A stretch of DNA of 64,000 nucleotides, taken from positions 682,001 through 746,000 of the forward strand of contig NZ_JAFFSX010000001.1 of assembly GCF_017948485.1 (NCBI RefSeq), written 5' to 3'. The translations under genes were made by a program, and so were the position numbers. Each line of letters starts with the position of its first letter. Positions within the stretch are counted from its first letter, which is position 1. The stretch is from Streptomyces sp. GESEQ-35 (lineage in GTDB: Bacteria; Actinomycetota; Actinomycetes; Streptomycetales; Streptomycetaceae). The notes below the pieces were generated by a model. The model made no database searches. It saw only the letters and a list, made by a program, of their open reading frames with translations, and was not told the DNA's origin. Positions 1-7,550 of this stretch are shown piece by piece.

Positions 1-654
1 GGGCTGGACCGCGACGACCCGTCGACGTGCCTGGACGCCCTTACGGACGGCGTCGAAATCCGGGTCGACCTCGGTGTCATCGGGGACCGCGTCTTCGTCA
101 ACAACGCCTCGTTCGGTACGTACGCCGCCGTCGTGCAGAGCCCCGCCTACCGCGACGACAAGGTCCCCACCATCCTGCGTACGCTCCCCGACCTCCTGAC
201 CCACCACGCCGGTCCGCGGCTGACCGTCCACGCCGCGAACGTGACCATCGACGCCCCGCAGGCCGTCCTGGTGAGCAACAACCCGTATCGCATGGGCGAC
301 TCCGCCGGTCTCGGTCGCCGCCCCCGGCTGGACTCCGGAGTCCTGGGCGTCCTCTGTGTCACCGTCGACAACGCGACCCAGGCCGCGGGCATGCTCCGCG
401 GCGCGGGGGCCTCCGGACTGACGGCTATGACTTCGCACGAGGCCGTCATCGAAGCCGACACCGCGGAGATCCCGGTCGGCGTCGACGGCGAGGCGCTCAC
501 CCTGCCCACGCCCGTCCGCTGCCGGATCCGGCCGGGGGCACTGCGCGTACGGGTACCGAGGCACCGTCAAGCCGCGTTCTTGGCGAAGCCGCACCTGAGC
601 TGGCACAGAGTGGGCCAACTCGCCTTCGCGACCCGACATGCCCGCGCAGCGTGA
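1..654 (+). CDS. Diacylglycerol kinase family lipid kinase, C-terminal part (5' end outside window)
   Basis: The frame is open from base 1 to the TGA at 652-654, giving about 217 residues of a protein whose N-terminus lies before the window. The stretch IGDRVFVNNASFGTYAAVVQ followed by a small beta-rich domain (VSNNPYRMGD, then VGVDGEAL near the end) matches the C-terminal lobe of DgkB/YegS-type lipid kinases, which phosphorylate diacylglycerol or related lipids with ATP at the membrane. The catalytic GGDGT loop of the family would lie upstream and cannot be checked. The next gene starts 117 bp downstream and is probably separately transcribed. The family assignment is fairly secure; the substrate is unknown. 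Confidence 0.75.
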   Translation, partial: GLDRDDPSTCLDALTDGVEIRVDLGVIGDRVFVNNASFGTYAAVVQSPAYRDDKVPTILRTLPDLLTHHAGPRLTVHAANVTIDAPQAVLVSNNPYRMGDSAGLGRRPRLDSGVLGVLCVTVDNATQAAGMLRGAGASGLTAMTSHEAVIEADTAEIPVGVDGEALTLPTPVRCRIRPGALRVRVPRHRQAAFLAKPHLSWHRVGQLAFATRHARAA

Positions 655-771
655 ACGGGCCGAAGGGGCCGCCCCCCTCGCCGCGCGGCACAGCAGACGT
701 TGACGGAAGGTGCGCTGCCGGTACCCGAGTGAATGCGCGGACACCGTGCGGCGACCGCATAAGCTCAGCGG

Positions 772-1392
772 ATGGCGAAGTACTTCGACGTGCACCCCGA
801 CAACCCCCAGCCGCGCACCATCGCTCAGGTCGCCGACAGCGTCCGCTCGGGTGCGCTCATCGCTTACCCGACGGATTCCTGTTATGCGCTCGGCTGCCGA
901 CTGGGCAGCCGGGACGGTATCGAGCGGATCCGTACGATCCGGCGCCTGGACGACCGGCACCACTTCACCCTTGTGTGCCAGGACTTCGCGCAGCTCGGCC
1001 AGTTCGTACGCGTCGACAACGACGTGTTCCGCGCGATCAAGGCGTCGACGCCCGGCAGCTACACCTTCATCCTGCCCGCGACGAAGGAGGTGCCGCGCAT
1101 GCTCCAGCACCCGAAGAAGAAGACCGTCGGCGTGCGCATCCCCGATCATGTCGTCACCCAGGCCCTGCTCGCCGAGCTGGGTGAGCCGCTGCTGTCCAGC
1201 ACGCTGCTGCTGCCCGACGAGGACGAACCGATGACCCAGGGCTGGGAGATCAAGGACCGGCTCGATCACATGGTGGACGCGGTCGTGGACTCCGGGGACT
1301 GCGGGACCGAACCGACGACGGTCATCGACTTCTCGGGCGGCGAGGCCGAGATCGTACGGCGTGGGGCCGGTGACCTGGCGCGGTTCGAGTAA
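772..1392 (+). CDS. L-threonylcarbamoyladenylate synthase family protein (Sua5/YciO/YwlC-like)
   Basis: A 206-residue protein starting with ATG (MAKYFDVHPDNPQPRTIAQV). It has the YrdC-fold signature IAYPTDSCYALGC near residues 30-45, then ERIRTIRRLDDRHHFTLVCQ and KKKTVGVRIPDH. These are the regions that bind ATP and threonine/bicarbonate in TsaC/Sua5 enzymes, which make threonylcarbamoyl-AMP for tRNA t6A modification. At about 206 residues it lacks the Sua5 C-terminal domain and is closest in layout to the YciO subgroup, whose role in t6A synthesis is unproven. It stands alone between a lipid kinase and a hydrolase. The fold is secure; activity on t6A is inferred. Confidence 0.85.
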   Translation: MAKYFDVHPDNPQPRTIAQVADSVRSGALIAYPTDSCYALGCRLGSRDGIERIRTIRRLDDRHHFTLVCQDFAQLGQFVRVDNDVFRAIKASTPGSYTFILPATKEVPRMLQHPKKKTVGVRIPDHVVTQALLAELGEPLLSSTLLLPDEDEPMTQGWEIKDRLDHMVDAVVDSGDCGTEPTTVIDFSGGEAEIVRRGAGDLARFE

Positions 1393-1395
1393 GAA

Positions 1396-1412
1396 GGGGG
1401 TGAGGATCCCCC
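1396..1412 (+). terminator. Possible short hairpin terminator after the Sua5/YciO-like gene
   Basis: GGGGG (1396-1400) and CCCCC (1408-1412) flank a 7-nt loop, starting 3 nt after the upstream stop codon. The stem is only 5 bp and no T run follows, so this is weak. Confidence 0.3.
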
Positions 1413-1512
1413 AGGGATCGCCCTTGATCGTGCGTGCAACGATGGCCCGGGCCGGGCCTCTCGCACGGACCGGCCCTCGCCGACTTCCCCACGATGAGAG
1501 GCAGCGCACGCC

Positions 1513-2268
1513 ATGACCGCCGTACAGGGAACCACCGTCGACATCCCCACCGAGGACGGCACCGCCGACGCCTATCTGAGCCACCCCGGCGACGGGAGTC
1601 CTCATCCGGCGGTCCTGCTGTACATGGATGCCTTCGGAGTGCGCCCGCGGCTCAACGCCATGGCCGACCGGCTCGCCGAGGCCGGCTACACGGTGCTCGT
1701 GCCGAACGTGTTCTACCGTCACGGGCGTGCGCCGCTCTTCGAGCTGCCGGAGTTCATCGACGACGCGTCGCGTCCGGCGCTCTTCGAGCAGATCATGCCG
1801 GTCATGCGGGCCCTGACACCTGAGCGGGCGATGCGGGACGCCGATGCCTGTCTGCGCTGGCTGGCCGACAGCCCGGTGGTGGCCGACGGACCGGTGGCGA
1901 TCACCGGGTACTGCATGGGCGCCGGGCTGGCTCTGCGCACCGCCGGTACGTATCCGGAGCGGGTCGCCGCGGCGGCCGGTTTCCACGGCGCGCGGCTGGC
2001 GACCGAGGCCCAGGACAGTCCGCACCTGGTGGCCGAACACATCACCGCCGAGCTGTACTTCGGCCACGCCGACGAGGACCCGTCGCTGCCCGCCGAGCAG
2101 ATCAAGCGACTTGAGGACGCACTGACCACGGCCGGCGTCCGGCACCACTGCGAGGTCTATCCCGGCGCCCACCACGGGTACACACAGTCCGACACGTCCG
2201 CGTACCACCGCGAAGGGGACGAGCGGCACTGGGCGGCACTGCTCGACCTGCTCAAGCGCACTTTCTGA
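1513..2268 (+). CDS. Dienelactone hydrolase family protein
   Basis: A 251-residue alpha/beta hydrolase beginning MTAVQGTTVDIPTEDGTADA. The motif AITGYCMGAGLALR carries the G-x-C-x-G nucleophile elbow typical of dienelactone hydrolases (Cys instead of Ser). HADEDPSLP supplies the acidic residue and YPGAHHGY the histidine of the triad. Family members open dienelactone rings in chlorocatechol breakdown or act on other small esters. There are no aromatic-degradation genes nearby, so the substrate is unknown. A GC-rich perfect hairpin follows the stop. Confidence 0.88.
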   Translation: MTAVQGTTVDIPTEDGTADAYLSHPGDGSPHPAVLLYMDAFGVRPRLNAMADRLAEAGYTVLVPNVFYRHGRAPLFELPEFIDDASRPALFEQIMPVMRALTPERAMRDADACLRWLADSPVVADGPVAITGYCMGAGLALRTAGTYPERVAAAAGFHGARLATEAQDSPHLVAEHITAELYFGHADEDPSLPAEQIKRLEDALTTAGVRHHCEVYPGAHHGYTQSDTSAYHREGDERHWAALLDLLKRTF

Positions 2269-2286
2269 GGAGATCTTCCGAGGAGC

Positions 2287-2310
2287 GGGCGGCACGCGCG
2301 CGTGCCGCCC
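2287..2310 (+). terminator. Perfect 10-bp hairpin, likely terminator of the dienelactone hydrolase gene
   Basis: GGGCGGCACG (2287-2296), loop CGCG, then CGTGCCGCCC (2301-2310). It lies 18 nt past the stop and upstream of the glucanase promoter region. No long U tract follows, as is usual for Streptomyces terminators. Confidence 0.65.
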
Positions 2311-2355
2311 CATTTCCGCACCACTTGTTGACATGACCGCGTCGCAGCGCAACGC

Positions 2356-2369
2356 TGAGAGCGCTCTCA
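2356..2369. promoter_or_regulatory. LacI-family operator (perfect palindrome) before the GH64 glucanase gene
   Basis: TGAGAGCGCTCTCA is a perfect 14-bp palindrome centred on CG, closely related to the CebR-type site TGGGAGCGCTCCCA that controls glycan-degradation genes in Streptomyces. A TTGACA hexamer at 2328-2333 could be the -35 box of a promoter whose start would lie near the palindrome, so a bound repressor would block transcription. No LacI gene is adjacent; the regulator would act in trans. Confidence 0.75.
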
Positions 2370-2421
2370 AAACAGGTACGGACCAATCTCCTCGAGTAAA
2401 GACCCCCCACGGAGGTGGAGA

Positions 2422-3618
2422 GTGCTAGGACGCCCGTCCCACCGGTTCTCGGCCATGGCAGCGACAGCCGCCCTGCTCGGCGCGCTGTTCATGTTCGGGG
2501 CACCGTCGCCCGCACAGGCGGTGCCCGACACGATTCCCCTGAACATCACCAACAACTCCGGCCGCGGCGAGCCGGTCTACGTCTACAACCTCGGCACCTT
2601 GCTGACGACGGGTCAGCAGGGCTGGGCGGACGCGAACGGCACGTTCCACGCGTGGCCCGCCGGCGGCAACCCGCCGACGCCCGCACCGGACGCGTCCATC
2701 GCGGGACCGACGGCCGGACAGTCGAAGACGATCCGGATCCCGAAGTTCTCGGGGCGGATCTACTTCTCGTACGGCCAGAAGCTCGACTTCAGGCTGACGA
2801 CCGGCGGGTTGGTGCAGCCGGCCGTACAGAACCCGAGCGACCCGAACCGCAACATCCTCTTCAACTGGTCCGAGTACACGCTCAACGACTCCGGGCTATG
2901 GCTCAACAGCACCCAGGTCGACATGTTCTCGGCGCCGTACGCGGTGGGCGTCCAGCGCGCCGACGGCAGCACCGCCACCACCGGGCATCTCAAGTCGGGC
3001 GGCTACAACGCGGTCCTCAACGGCCTGCGCGGACAGGCGGGCGGCTGGTCCGGTCTCGTGCAGACGCGGTCCGACGGCACCGTACTGCGGGCCCTCTCCC
3101 CCGGTCACGGAGTGGGGGCAGGCGCCATTCCGGCCAGTGTGATGGACGACTACATCAATCGCGTCTGGCAGAAGTACGCCGGCTCCACGCTGACGGTGAC
3201 GCCGTTCGCCGACCAGCCGAACACCAAGTACTTCGGCCGGGTGTCGGGCGGGGTCATGAACTTCACCAACGGTTCCGGAGCCGTGGTGACCACCTTCCAG
3301 AAGCCGGACGCGGACAGCATCTTCGGCTGCCACAAGCTGCTCGACGCGCCCAACGACCTGGTGCGCGGGCCGATTTCGCGCACGCTGTGCGCGGGCTTCA
3401 ACCGGTCCACGCTGCTCGCCAACCCGAACCAGCCGGACACCTCGTCGGCGAACTTCTACCAGGACGGGGTGACCAACCACTACGCCCGCCTCATCCACGC
3501 GCAGATGGCCGACGGCAAGGCGTACGCGTTCGCCTTCGACGATGTCGGCCAGCACGAGTCACTCGTCCACGACGGAAATCCGCAGCAGGCCTACCTCACG
3601 CTGGATCCGTTGAGTTGA
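2422..3618 (+). CDS. Secreted glycoside hydrolase family 64 beta-1,3-glucanase
   Basis: 398 residues from a GTG start chosen because GGAGGTG lies 6-11 nt upstream. Residues 1-33 form a signal peptide (hydrophobic AATAALLGALFMFGA, then SPAQA before VPDTIPL). The mature part has the GH64 thaumatin-like layout: an N-terminal beta barrel (IPLNITNNSGRGEPVYVY), VDMFSAPYAVGV, and the C-terminal NFYQDGVTNHYARLIHAQMA and YAFAFDDVGQHESLVHDG. GH64 enzymes cut beta-1,3-glucans such as laminarin and fungal wall glucan, releasing mainly laminaripentaose. No carbohydrate-binding module is attached. The last 23 bp overlap the convergent gene on the other strand. Confidence 0.9.
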   Translation: MLGRPSHRFSAMAATAALLGALFMFGAPSPAQAVPDTIPLNITNNSGRGEPVYVYNLGTLLTTGQQGWADANGTFHAWPAGGNPPTPAPDASIAGPTAGQSKTIRIPKFSGRIYFSYGQKLDFRLTTGGLVQPAVQNPSDPNRNILFNWSEYTLNDSGLWLNSTQVDMFSAPYAVGVQRADGSTATTGHLKSGGYNAVLNGLRGQAGGWSGLVQTRSDGTVLRALSPGHGVGAGAIPASVMDDYINRVWQKYAGSTLTVTPFADQPNTKYFGRVSGGVMNFTNGSGAVVTTFQKPDADSIFGCHKLLDAPNDLVRGPISRTLCAGFNRSTLLANPNQPDTSSANFYQDGVTNHYARLIHAQMADGKAYAFAFDDVGQHESLVHDGNPQQAYLTLDPLS

Positions 3619-4474
3619 GCCGGCCGGGCGGGGGCGGGCCCGTCACCAGTTCCGCGTGCGCACGAAAGGTGCGGGGCGGACGCCCGGTGATGCGCTGAAC
3701 GGTGTCGGTGGTGCGGTCCTCGGCTCCGTCGGCGATGGCGCTGTCGAGCCCCGCCAGGAACACCGCGAACTCGGCGGGCATGCTCTTGGCCAGTCGGTCG
3801 CGCAACTGCTCGTACCCGAGGTGCCGGTGGGTGACCGGGCGTCCGGTCACCGCCGTCAGGGTGGCGGCGATCTCGCCGTGGCTCAGCACCTCGGGGCCGG
3901 TGATGAGGAGGTCGGTGTCGGGCGCGGGGTCGTCGGTCAGTGCATGGGCGGCGACCGCGGCGATGTCGTCGGCGTCGACGAAGGCGACGCGCCCCTCGCC
4001 GGTCGCCGTCCAGAACGTGCCGTCCTCGCGGATGCCGTGCGCGTGCAGGTGGTCGCCGGTGAAGTTCTGCATGAACCACGAGGGCCGCAGAACCGCCCAC
4101 TCGTCGAACAGGTCGGGCAGAGCCAGATGGATCTCCCCGGTGGCGGGGCCGCCCGCGGGAATGGCCGAGGAGCTGAGCAGCACGGCACGGCGCACTCCGG
4201 CGGCGCGGGCCCGTTCCAGGAAGGGCAGCACCGTGGCGGCGGGCACCGCCGAGCCCAACGGCGGGACGAGATAGACGCGATCGGCTCCGCTGAGGGCACC
4301 GGCGTAGGTGGTGGGGTCGTACCAGTCGAAGTGGACGGCCCGGGCTCCGTCGACAGCGGTGGCGCGCCGGCTTGCGGCGCTGACTCGGTGGCCGCGTGCG
4401 GCGAGTTGAGAGACCAGGCGGCTGCCCGTGGTGCCGGTGGCTCCGATGACCAGCGTGTGCGCGGGGGCGGTCAT
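3596..4474 (-). CDS. NmrA/NAD(P)H-binding SDR-type protein
   Basis: 292 residues starting MTAPAHTLVIGATGTTGSRL. The G-x-T-G-x-x-G nucleotide-binding loop is at residues 11-18, followed by VSAASRRATA and AVLLSSSAIP, as in the NmrA-like/ergot-alkaloid type atypical SDRs. These bind NAD(P)H and act as reductases or redox sensors. The ATG shares one base with the TGA of the upstream NTF2-like gene (TGATG), so the two are co-translated. Their shared promoter faces the TetR gene across two operators, which points to TetR control. The 3' end overlaps the glucanase gene by 23 bp. Confidence 0.85.
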   Translation of the reverse strand: MTAPAHTLVIGATGTTGSRLVSQLAARGHRVSAASRRATAVDGARAVHFDWYDPTTYAGALSGADRVYLVPPLGSAVPAATVLPFLERARAAGVRRAVLLSSSAIPAGGPATGEIHLALPDLFDEWAVLRPSWFMQNFTGDHLHAHGIREDGTFWTATGEGRVAFVDADDIAAVAAHALTDDPAPDTDLLITGPEVLSHGEIAATLTAVTGRPVTHRHLGYEQLRDRLAKSMPAEFAVFLAGLDSAIADGAEDRTTDTVQRITGRPPRTFRAHAELVTGPPPPGRLNSTDPA

Positions 4475-4902
4475 CAGGCAGCACCCTGGGTGAAGTCGGC
4501 TGCGCCGTCCCGCGGGAGGGCGAGCGGGTTCCAGTAGTCGCGGTAGTGGGTGATGAGGCCGTCTTCTACGGTCACCACGGCGATGTAGGTCATGTCGAAG
4601 GGGTCTCCGCTCTGCACCAGCCGCCCGGTGCCGCGCATCTCGACGACGACGATCTCGGGATTGACGGTCTGGTGGATCCCCACCGAGGGGAACCCATGGA
4701 GGTCGATGTGCTCGGGGTAGTCGCGCATGTAGTCGGCGATGGCGGACCTGCCTTCCAGCTGCCGCGGCCAGCCTTCTGGAGCGAAGGGGAACTCCATGAC
4801 GCCGTCGTCGGCCCAGAGACCGACCCAGGCGGGGATGTTCTTGTCGAGGAGCAGGGCGAGGCCGTGGCGGAAGAGGTCCGCCGGGTGCGCAGGGGTGGTC
4901 AT
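4474..4902 (-). CDS. SnoaL-like/NTF2-like domain protein
   Basis: 142 residues beginning MTTPAHPADLFRHGLALLLD. The pattern VGLWADDGVMEFPFAPEGWP, then GRSAIADYMRDYPEHIDLHG, and the C-terminal GLITHYRDYWNP is that of a SnoaL/NTF2-like alpha-beta cone, a small-molecule-binding or isomerase fold. It is translationally coupled to the NmrA-like gene and likely acts with it on the same unknown small molecule. It starts 22 nt from the first TetR-type operator, so it is likely repressed by the divergent regulator. The substrate cannot be read from sequence. Confidence 0.82.
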   Translation of the reverse strand: MTTPAHPADLFRHGLALLLDKNIPAWVGLWADDGVMEFPFAPEGWPRQLEGRSAIADYMRDYPEHIDLHGFPSVGIHQTVNPEIVVVEMRGTGRLVQSGDPFDMTYIAVVTVEDGLITHYRDYWNPLALPRDGAADFTQGAA

Positions 4903-4924
4903 GAGGACTCCGTCCAGTAGAATA

Positions 4925-4968
4925 CGGACCCTGGGTCCGCTTCTCAAACGATACGGACTCCGGGTCCG
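4925..4968. promoter_or_regulatory. Two TetR-type operator palindromes in a divergent promoter region
   Basis: CGGACCCTGGGTCCG (4925-4939, perfect 7-bp arms around one base) and CGGACTCCGGGTCCG (4954-4968, one arm mismatch) both follow TA. Their centres are 29 bp apart. They fill the 87-bp gap between the NTF2-like gene and the TetR gene, so the regulator can repress both directions. Confidence 0.8.
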
Positions 4969-4989
4969 TTTTCGCAAGAGAGGATTCCC

Positions 4990-5577
4990 GTGCCCGAGCG
5001 CAAACCCCGAGCGGACGCCGCCCGCAACCGCGAGGCCGTACTGGCGGCGGCGGACGCACTGTTCGCCGAGTGCGACAGCCCGGACGCCGTGACCATGGCC
5101 GACATCGCGGCCGCGGCCGGGGTCGGCAAGGCGACCCTCTTCCGCGGGTACGGCGATCGCACCGGCCTGATCCAAGCGCTGTACGCGGCCCGCCTCGAAC
5201 CGGTCCGGCAAGCCGTGACCGACGGCCCCCCTCCCCTGGGCCCCGACGCCCCGCCCGCCGAACGGGTCCACGCCCTGCTGGACGCCCTCCTCTGCTTCAA
5301 GCTCGACCACCGGCACCTCTCGCTGGCCCTGGAGGGAACGGGTTCGGACAGTCCGTACCAGGCGGCGCACTACGAGTGGTGGCACGGCACGATCCGGGAC
5401 GTCCTTGACCGGGTCCCCGGCTTCACCGGCAGCGACTTTGCCGCACACGCACTGCTCGCGGCGGTCCGCGCCGACCTCGTCGCCCACCTGGCCGACCGCC
5501 AGAACATGACGCGTGAGGCGCTGCGGGTGGAGTTGGCCGCCTTCACGGCCAAAGTCCTTACGGGACAGGTGAGCTGA
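4990..5577 (+). CDS. TetR/AcrR family transcriptional regulator
   Basis: 195 residues from a GTG start with AGAGAGGA upstream. The N-terminal helix-turn-helix is typical: REAVLAAADALFAECDS, then VTMADIAAAAGVGKATLFRGYGDR (residues about 15-60). The C-terminal ligand domain is unassigned. It is divergent from the NTF2-like/NmrA-like pair and separated from it by two matching palindromes, the usual arrangement for autoregulated TetR repressors that respond to a substrate of the neighbouring enzymes. Confidence 0.92.
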   Translation: MPERKPRADAARNREAVLAAADALFAECDSPDAVTMADIAAAAGVGKATLFRGYGDRTGLIQALYAARLEPVRQAVTDGPPPLGPDAPPAERVHALLDALLCFKLDHRHLSLALEGTGSDSPYQAAHYEWWHGTIRDVLDRVPGFTGSDFAAHALLAAVRADLVAHLADRQNMTREALRVELAAFTAKVLTGQVS

Positions 5578-5784
5578 CAGGCGTCGCATCCACAACGACT
5601 GAAACGACTCACCGGAGCCGCGAAAAGCGGCCCCGTGGCCTGTTTTCGACCCGCGTCACCTGGGATGACTAGCCGCATTTTCAGAGTTGACCCCCGAACC
5701 ACCGGTAAGGGCTTGCTAATACTTGCCCATCACACGTAGACCTTGCGTTCACAACAACCGTGGCTCTGGGGGGAGTTCGCGAAG

Positions 5785-6666
5785 ATGGAAGGCACGGTAG
5801 ATGGTTTCCGCTATGGGCTGGTGACCCCTGTGGCGGCCTATGTCATGGCTTGCCTGGGAGGTGCACTGGGACTGCGCTGCATCGTCCGGTCCCTGCTCAA
5901 CAAACAGTCGTGGAAGCCCGGTTGGCTGGCGCTCGGCGCCACGTCGATCGGCTGCGGCATCTGGACGATGCACTTCATCGCCATGATCGGTTTTCAGGTC
6001 GAGGAAACCCGGATCGGCTACGACGTGGGGCTGACCGTCCTCAGCCTCGCCGTGGCCATTGTCGTGGTCGGCATCGGCGTATTCATCGTGGGCTACCTCG
6101 GCGCCAGCAAGGTCACGCTGTCCGTCGCGGGCGTCATCACCGGTCTCGGGGTCGCCGCCATGCACTACCTGGGCATGGCGGCACTGCGGCTCAGCGGCAC
6201 CGTCCACTACGACGCCTTCACCGTCGTTCTCTCCGTGGTGATCGCGATCGTCGCCGCGACCGCGGCACTGTGGGCGGCGGTCAGCATCCGGGGCTTCCTC
6301 GCAAGCCTCGGGGCGAGTCTCGTGATGGGCGTGGCCGTGTCCGGGATGCACTACACGGCCATGGCCGCCGTGGGCGTCCATGTGCACGGCAACTCCGGTG
6401 CCTCCTGGGCCGGCGACTCGCCCACCTCTCTGCTGCTTCCCATGCTCGTGGGGCCGTTCATCTTCCTCGTGCTGGCCGGAGTGGTGGTGATGTTCGACCC
6501 GCTGCTGGTCCTGGGCGACGGCGAGTGGAACGACGTACCGCACGGGAAAGCCGCCGCTTTCACGCGGCCCGCCGCGAGCCCGAACGCCTTCCACGAGGAT
6601 CAGGACGGCCCCGTATGGCGGCAGCCGGAACCGGAGGCGACACCGCACACCCGCCACCGGTGGTGA
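5785..6666 (+). CDS. MHYT-domain integral membrane sensor protein
   Basis: 293 residues from the ATG at 5785, chosen because GGGGGGAG lies 9-16 nt upstream; a TTG 42 bp earlier is the alternative. About seven hydrophobic segments carry three MHYT-type motifs: MHFIAMIGF, MHYLGMAAL and MHYTAMAAV. These are proposed to bind copper and sense oxygen, carbon monoxide or nitric oxide at the membrane. The C-terminal 50 residues are hydrophilic and no GGDEF, EAL or kinase domain is attached, so a signalling partner must be separate. The 207-bp upstream gap shows only a weak GCCGC-GAAAA-GCGGC hairpin (5617-5631). Confidence 0.9.
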   Translation: MEGTVDGFRYGLVTPVAAYVMACLGGALGLRCIVRSLLNKQSWKPGWLALGATSIGCGIWTMHFIAMIGFQVEETRIGYDVGLTVLSLAVAIVVVGIGVFIVGYLGASKVTLSVAGVITGLGVAAMHYLGMAALRLSGTVHYDAFTVVLSVVIAIVAATAALWAAVSIRGFLASLGASLVMGVAVSGMHYTAMAAVGVHVHGNSGASWAGDSPTSLLLPMLVGPFIFLVLAGVVVMFDPLLVLGDGEWNDVPHGKAAAFTRPAASPNAFHEDQDGPVWRQPEPEATPHTRHRW

Positions 6667-6714
6667 ACGGCCTCTGCTCACCGGCGGATTCGGGCGGATC
6701 CGACGAGCCTCGGT

Positions 6715-6740
6715 CCCGGCAGCGGTAACAGGCTGCCGGG
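6715..6740. terminator. Bidirectional hairpin terminator between convergent genes
   Basis: CCCGGCAGC (6715-6723) and GCTGCCGGG (6732-6740) form a perfect 9-bp stem with an 8-nt loop. It lies between the stop codons of the MHYT gene and the DHFR-like gene, so it can serve both. Confidence 0.7.
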
Positions 6741-6762
6741 GCCAAGCTCCGTCCGTGCCGGG

Positions 6763-7377
6763 TCACTTCACGAAGCGGTACTTCACGTGGGTGGCGAGGG
6801 GCGTGTCGACCACCCTGACCGGCTCGAGATCCCGCCGACCGGCGCCCACGCCCTCGAAGAGCCGCAGCCCGTCTCCCAGGAGCGCGGGCACCACATGCAG
6901 CTGGAGCTCGTCGATGAGCCCCTCCCAGAGGTACTGCTGCACCGTGCTCGCCCCGCCCGCGATGTTGACGTTCCTGTCCCCGGCGGCGGCCTTCGCCTGG
7001 TCGAGGGCGCTGTGGATGCCGTCGGTGACGAAGGTGAAGGTGGTGCCGCCCTCCTTGGCCAGGGCCGGCCGGGGGCGATGGGTGAGCACGAAGACCGGGG
7101 CCCGGAACGGCGGGTTCTCGCCCCAGAACTCCTCGCCCGTGTCGTACATCATCCGACCCATGACCACCGCCCCGGTGGCGTCGAACCACTCGCGCATCAG
7201 CTCGGAGTCGCGATTCTCCTCCCCGCCCGTCATGCCCTGGCGCTCCCGCCAGCTCGCCAGGTTGTGGATCCACTCGAAGAGCGGCTCGGCGCCGTCGCCT
7301 CCAGGGTTGTCGAGGGAGACGTCGGTGCCGGCGATGTAGCCGTCGAGGGAGATGGCCAAATCCGCGGTTACGGTCAT
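6763..7377 (-). CDS. Dihydrofolate reductase family protein (RibD C-terminal domain)
   Basis: 204 residues starting MTVTADLAISLDGYIAGTDV. The opening ISLDGYIAG, then GAVVMGRMMYDTGEEFW and VNIAGGASTVQQYLWEGLIDELQLHVVPALLG, match the RibD-C/DHFR-like reductase family that uses NADPH. Members are often annotated as deaminase-reductases, but there is no N-terminal deaminase domain and riboflavin genes are absent, so this is a stand-alone reductase of unknown substrate. It is monocistronic and shares the terminator at 6715-6740 with the convergent MHYT gene. Confidence 0.88.
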   Translation of the reverse strand: MTVTADLAISLDGYIAGTDVSLDNPGGDGAEPLFEWIHNLASWRERQGMTGGEENRDSELMREWFDATGAVVMGRMMYDTGEEFWGENPPFRAPVFVLTHRPRPALAKEGGTTFTFVTDGIHSALDQAKAAAGDRNVNIAGGASTVQQYLWEGLIDELQLHVVPALLGDGLRLFEGVGAGRRDLEPVRVVDTPLATHVKYRFVK

Positions 7378-7550
7378 GATGCGGTGCTCCTGAAGTCCTG
7401 GAATGTGCTGCCTTCACTCTCACGTCGACCGGGAACCGACGCATTCGACACTCCCGGCGACACGAATGTATTCGAGCCCCGGGGCGAGGCGGCGTTGACG
7501 CAACCGCGGCCGCCTTCGAGGCTCGCCTAGATCGTTGTTACGGTTCACCG

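Noticed and set aside
3596..5059. A continuous 487-codon minus frame that would extend the NmrA-like gene
   Set aside because: Its upstream part covers the NTF2-like gene and promoter in a different frame; the internal ATG at 4474 with TGATG overlap is the natural start.
5578..5784. Possible c-di-GMP riboswitch before the MHYT gene
   Set aside because: The family's conserved tetraloop-receptor elements are not seen; only a weak 5-bp stem is present.
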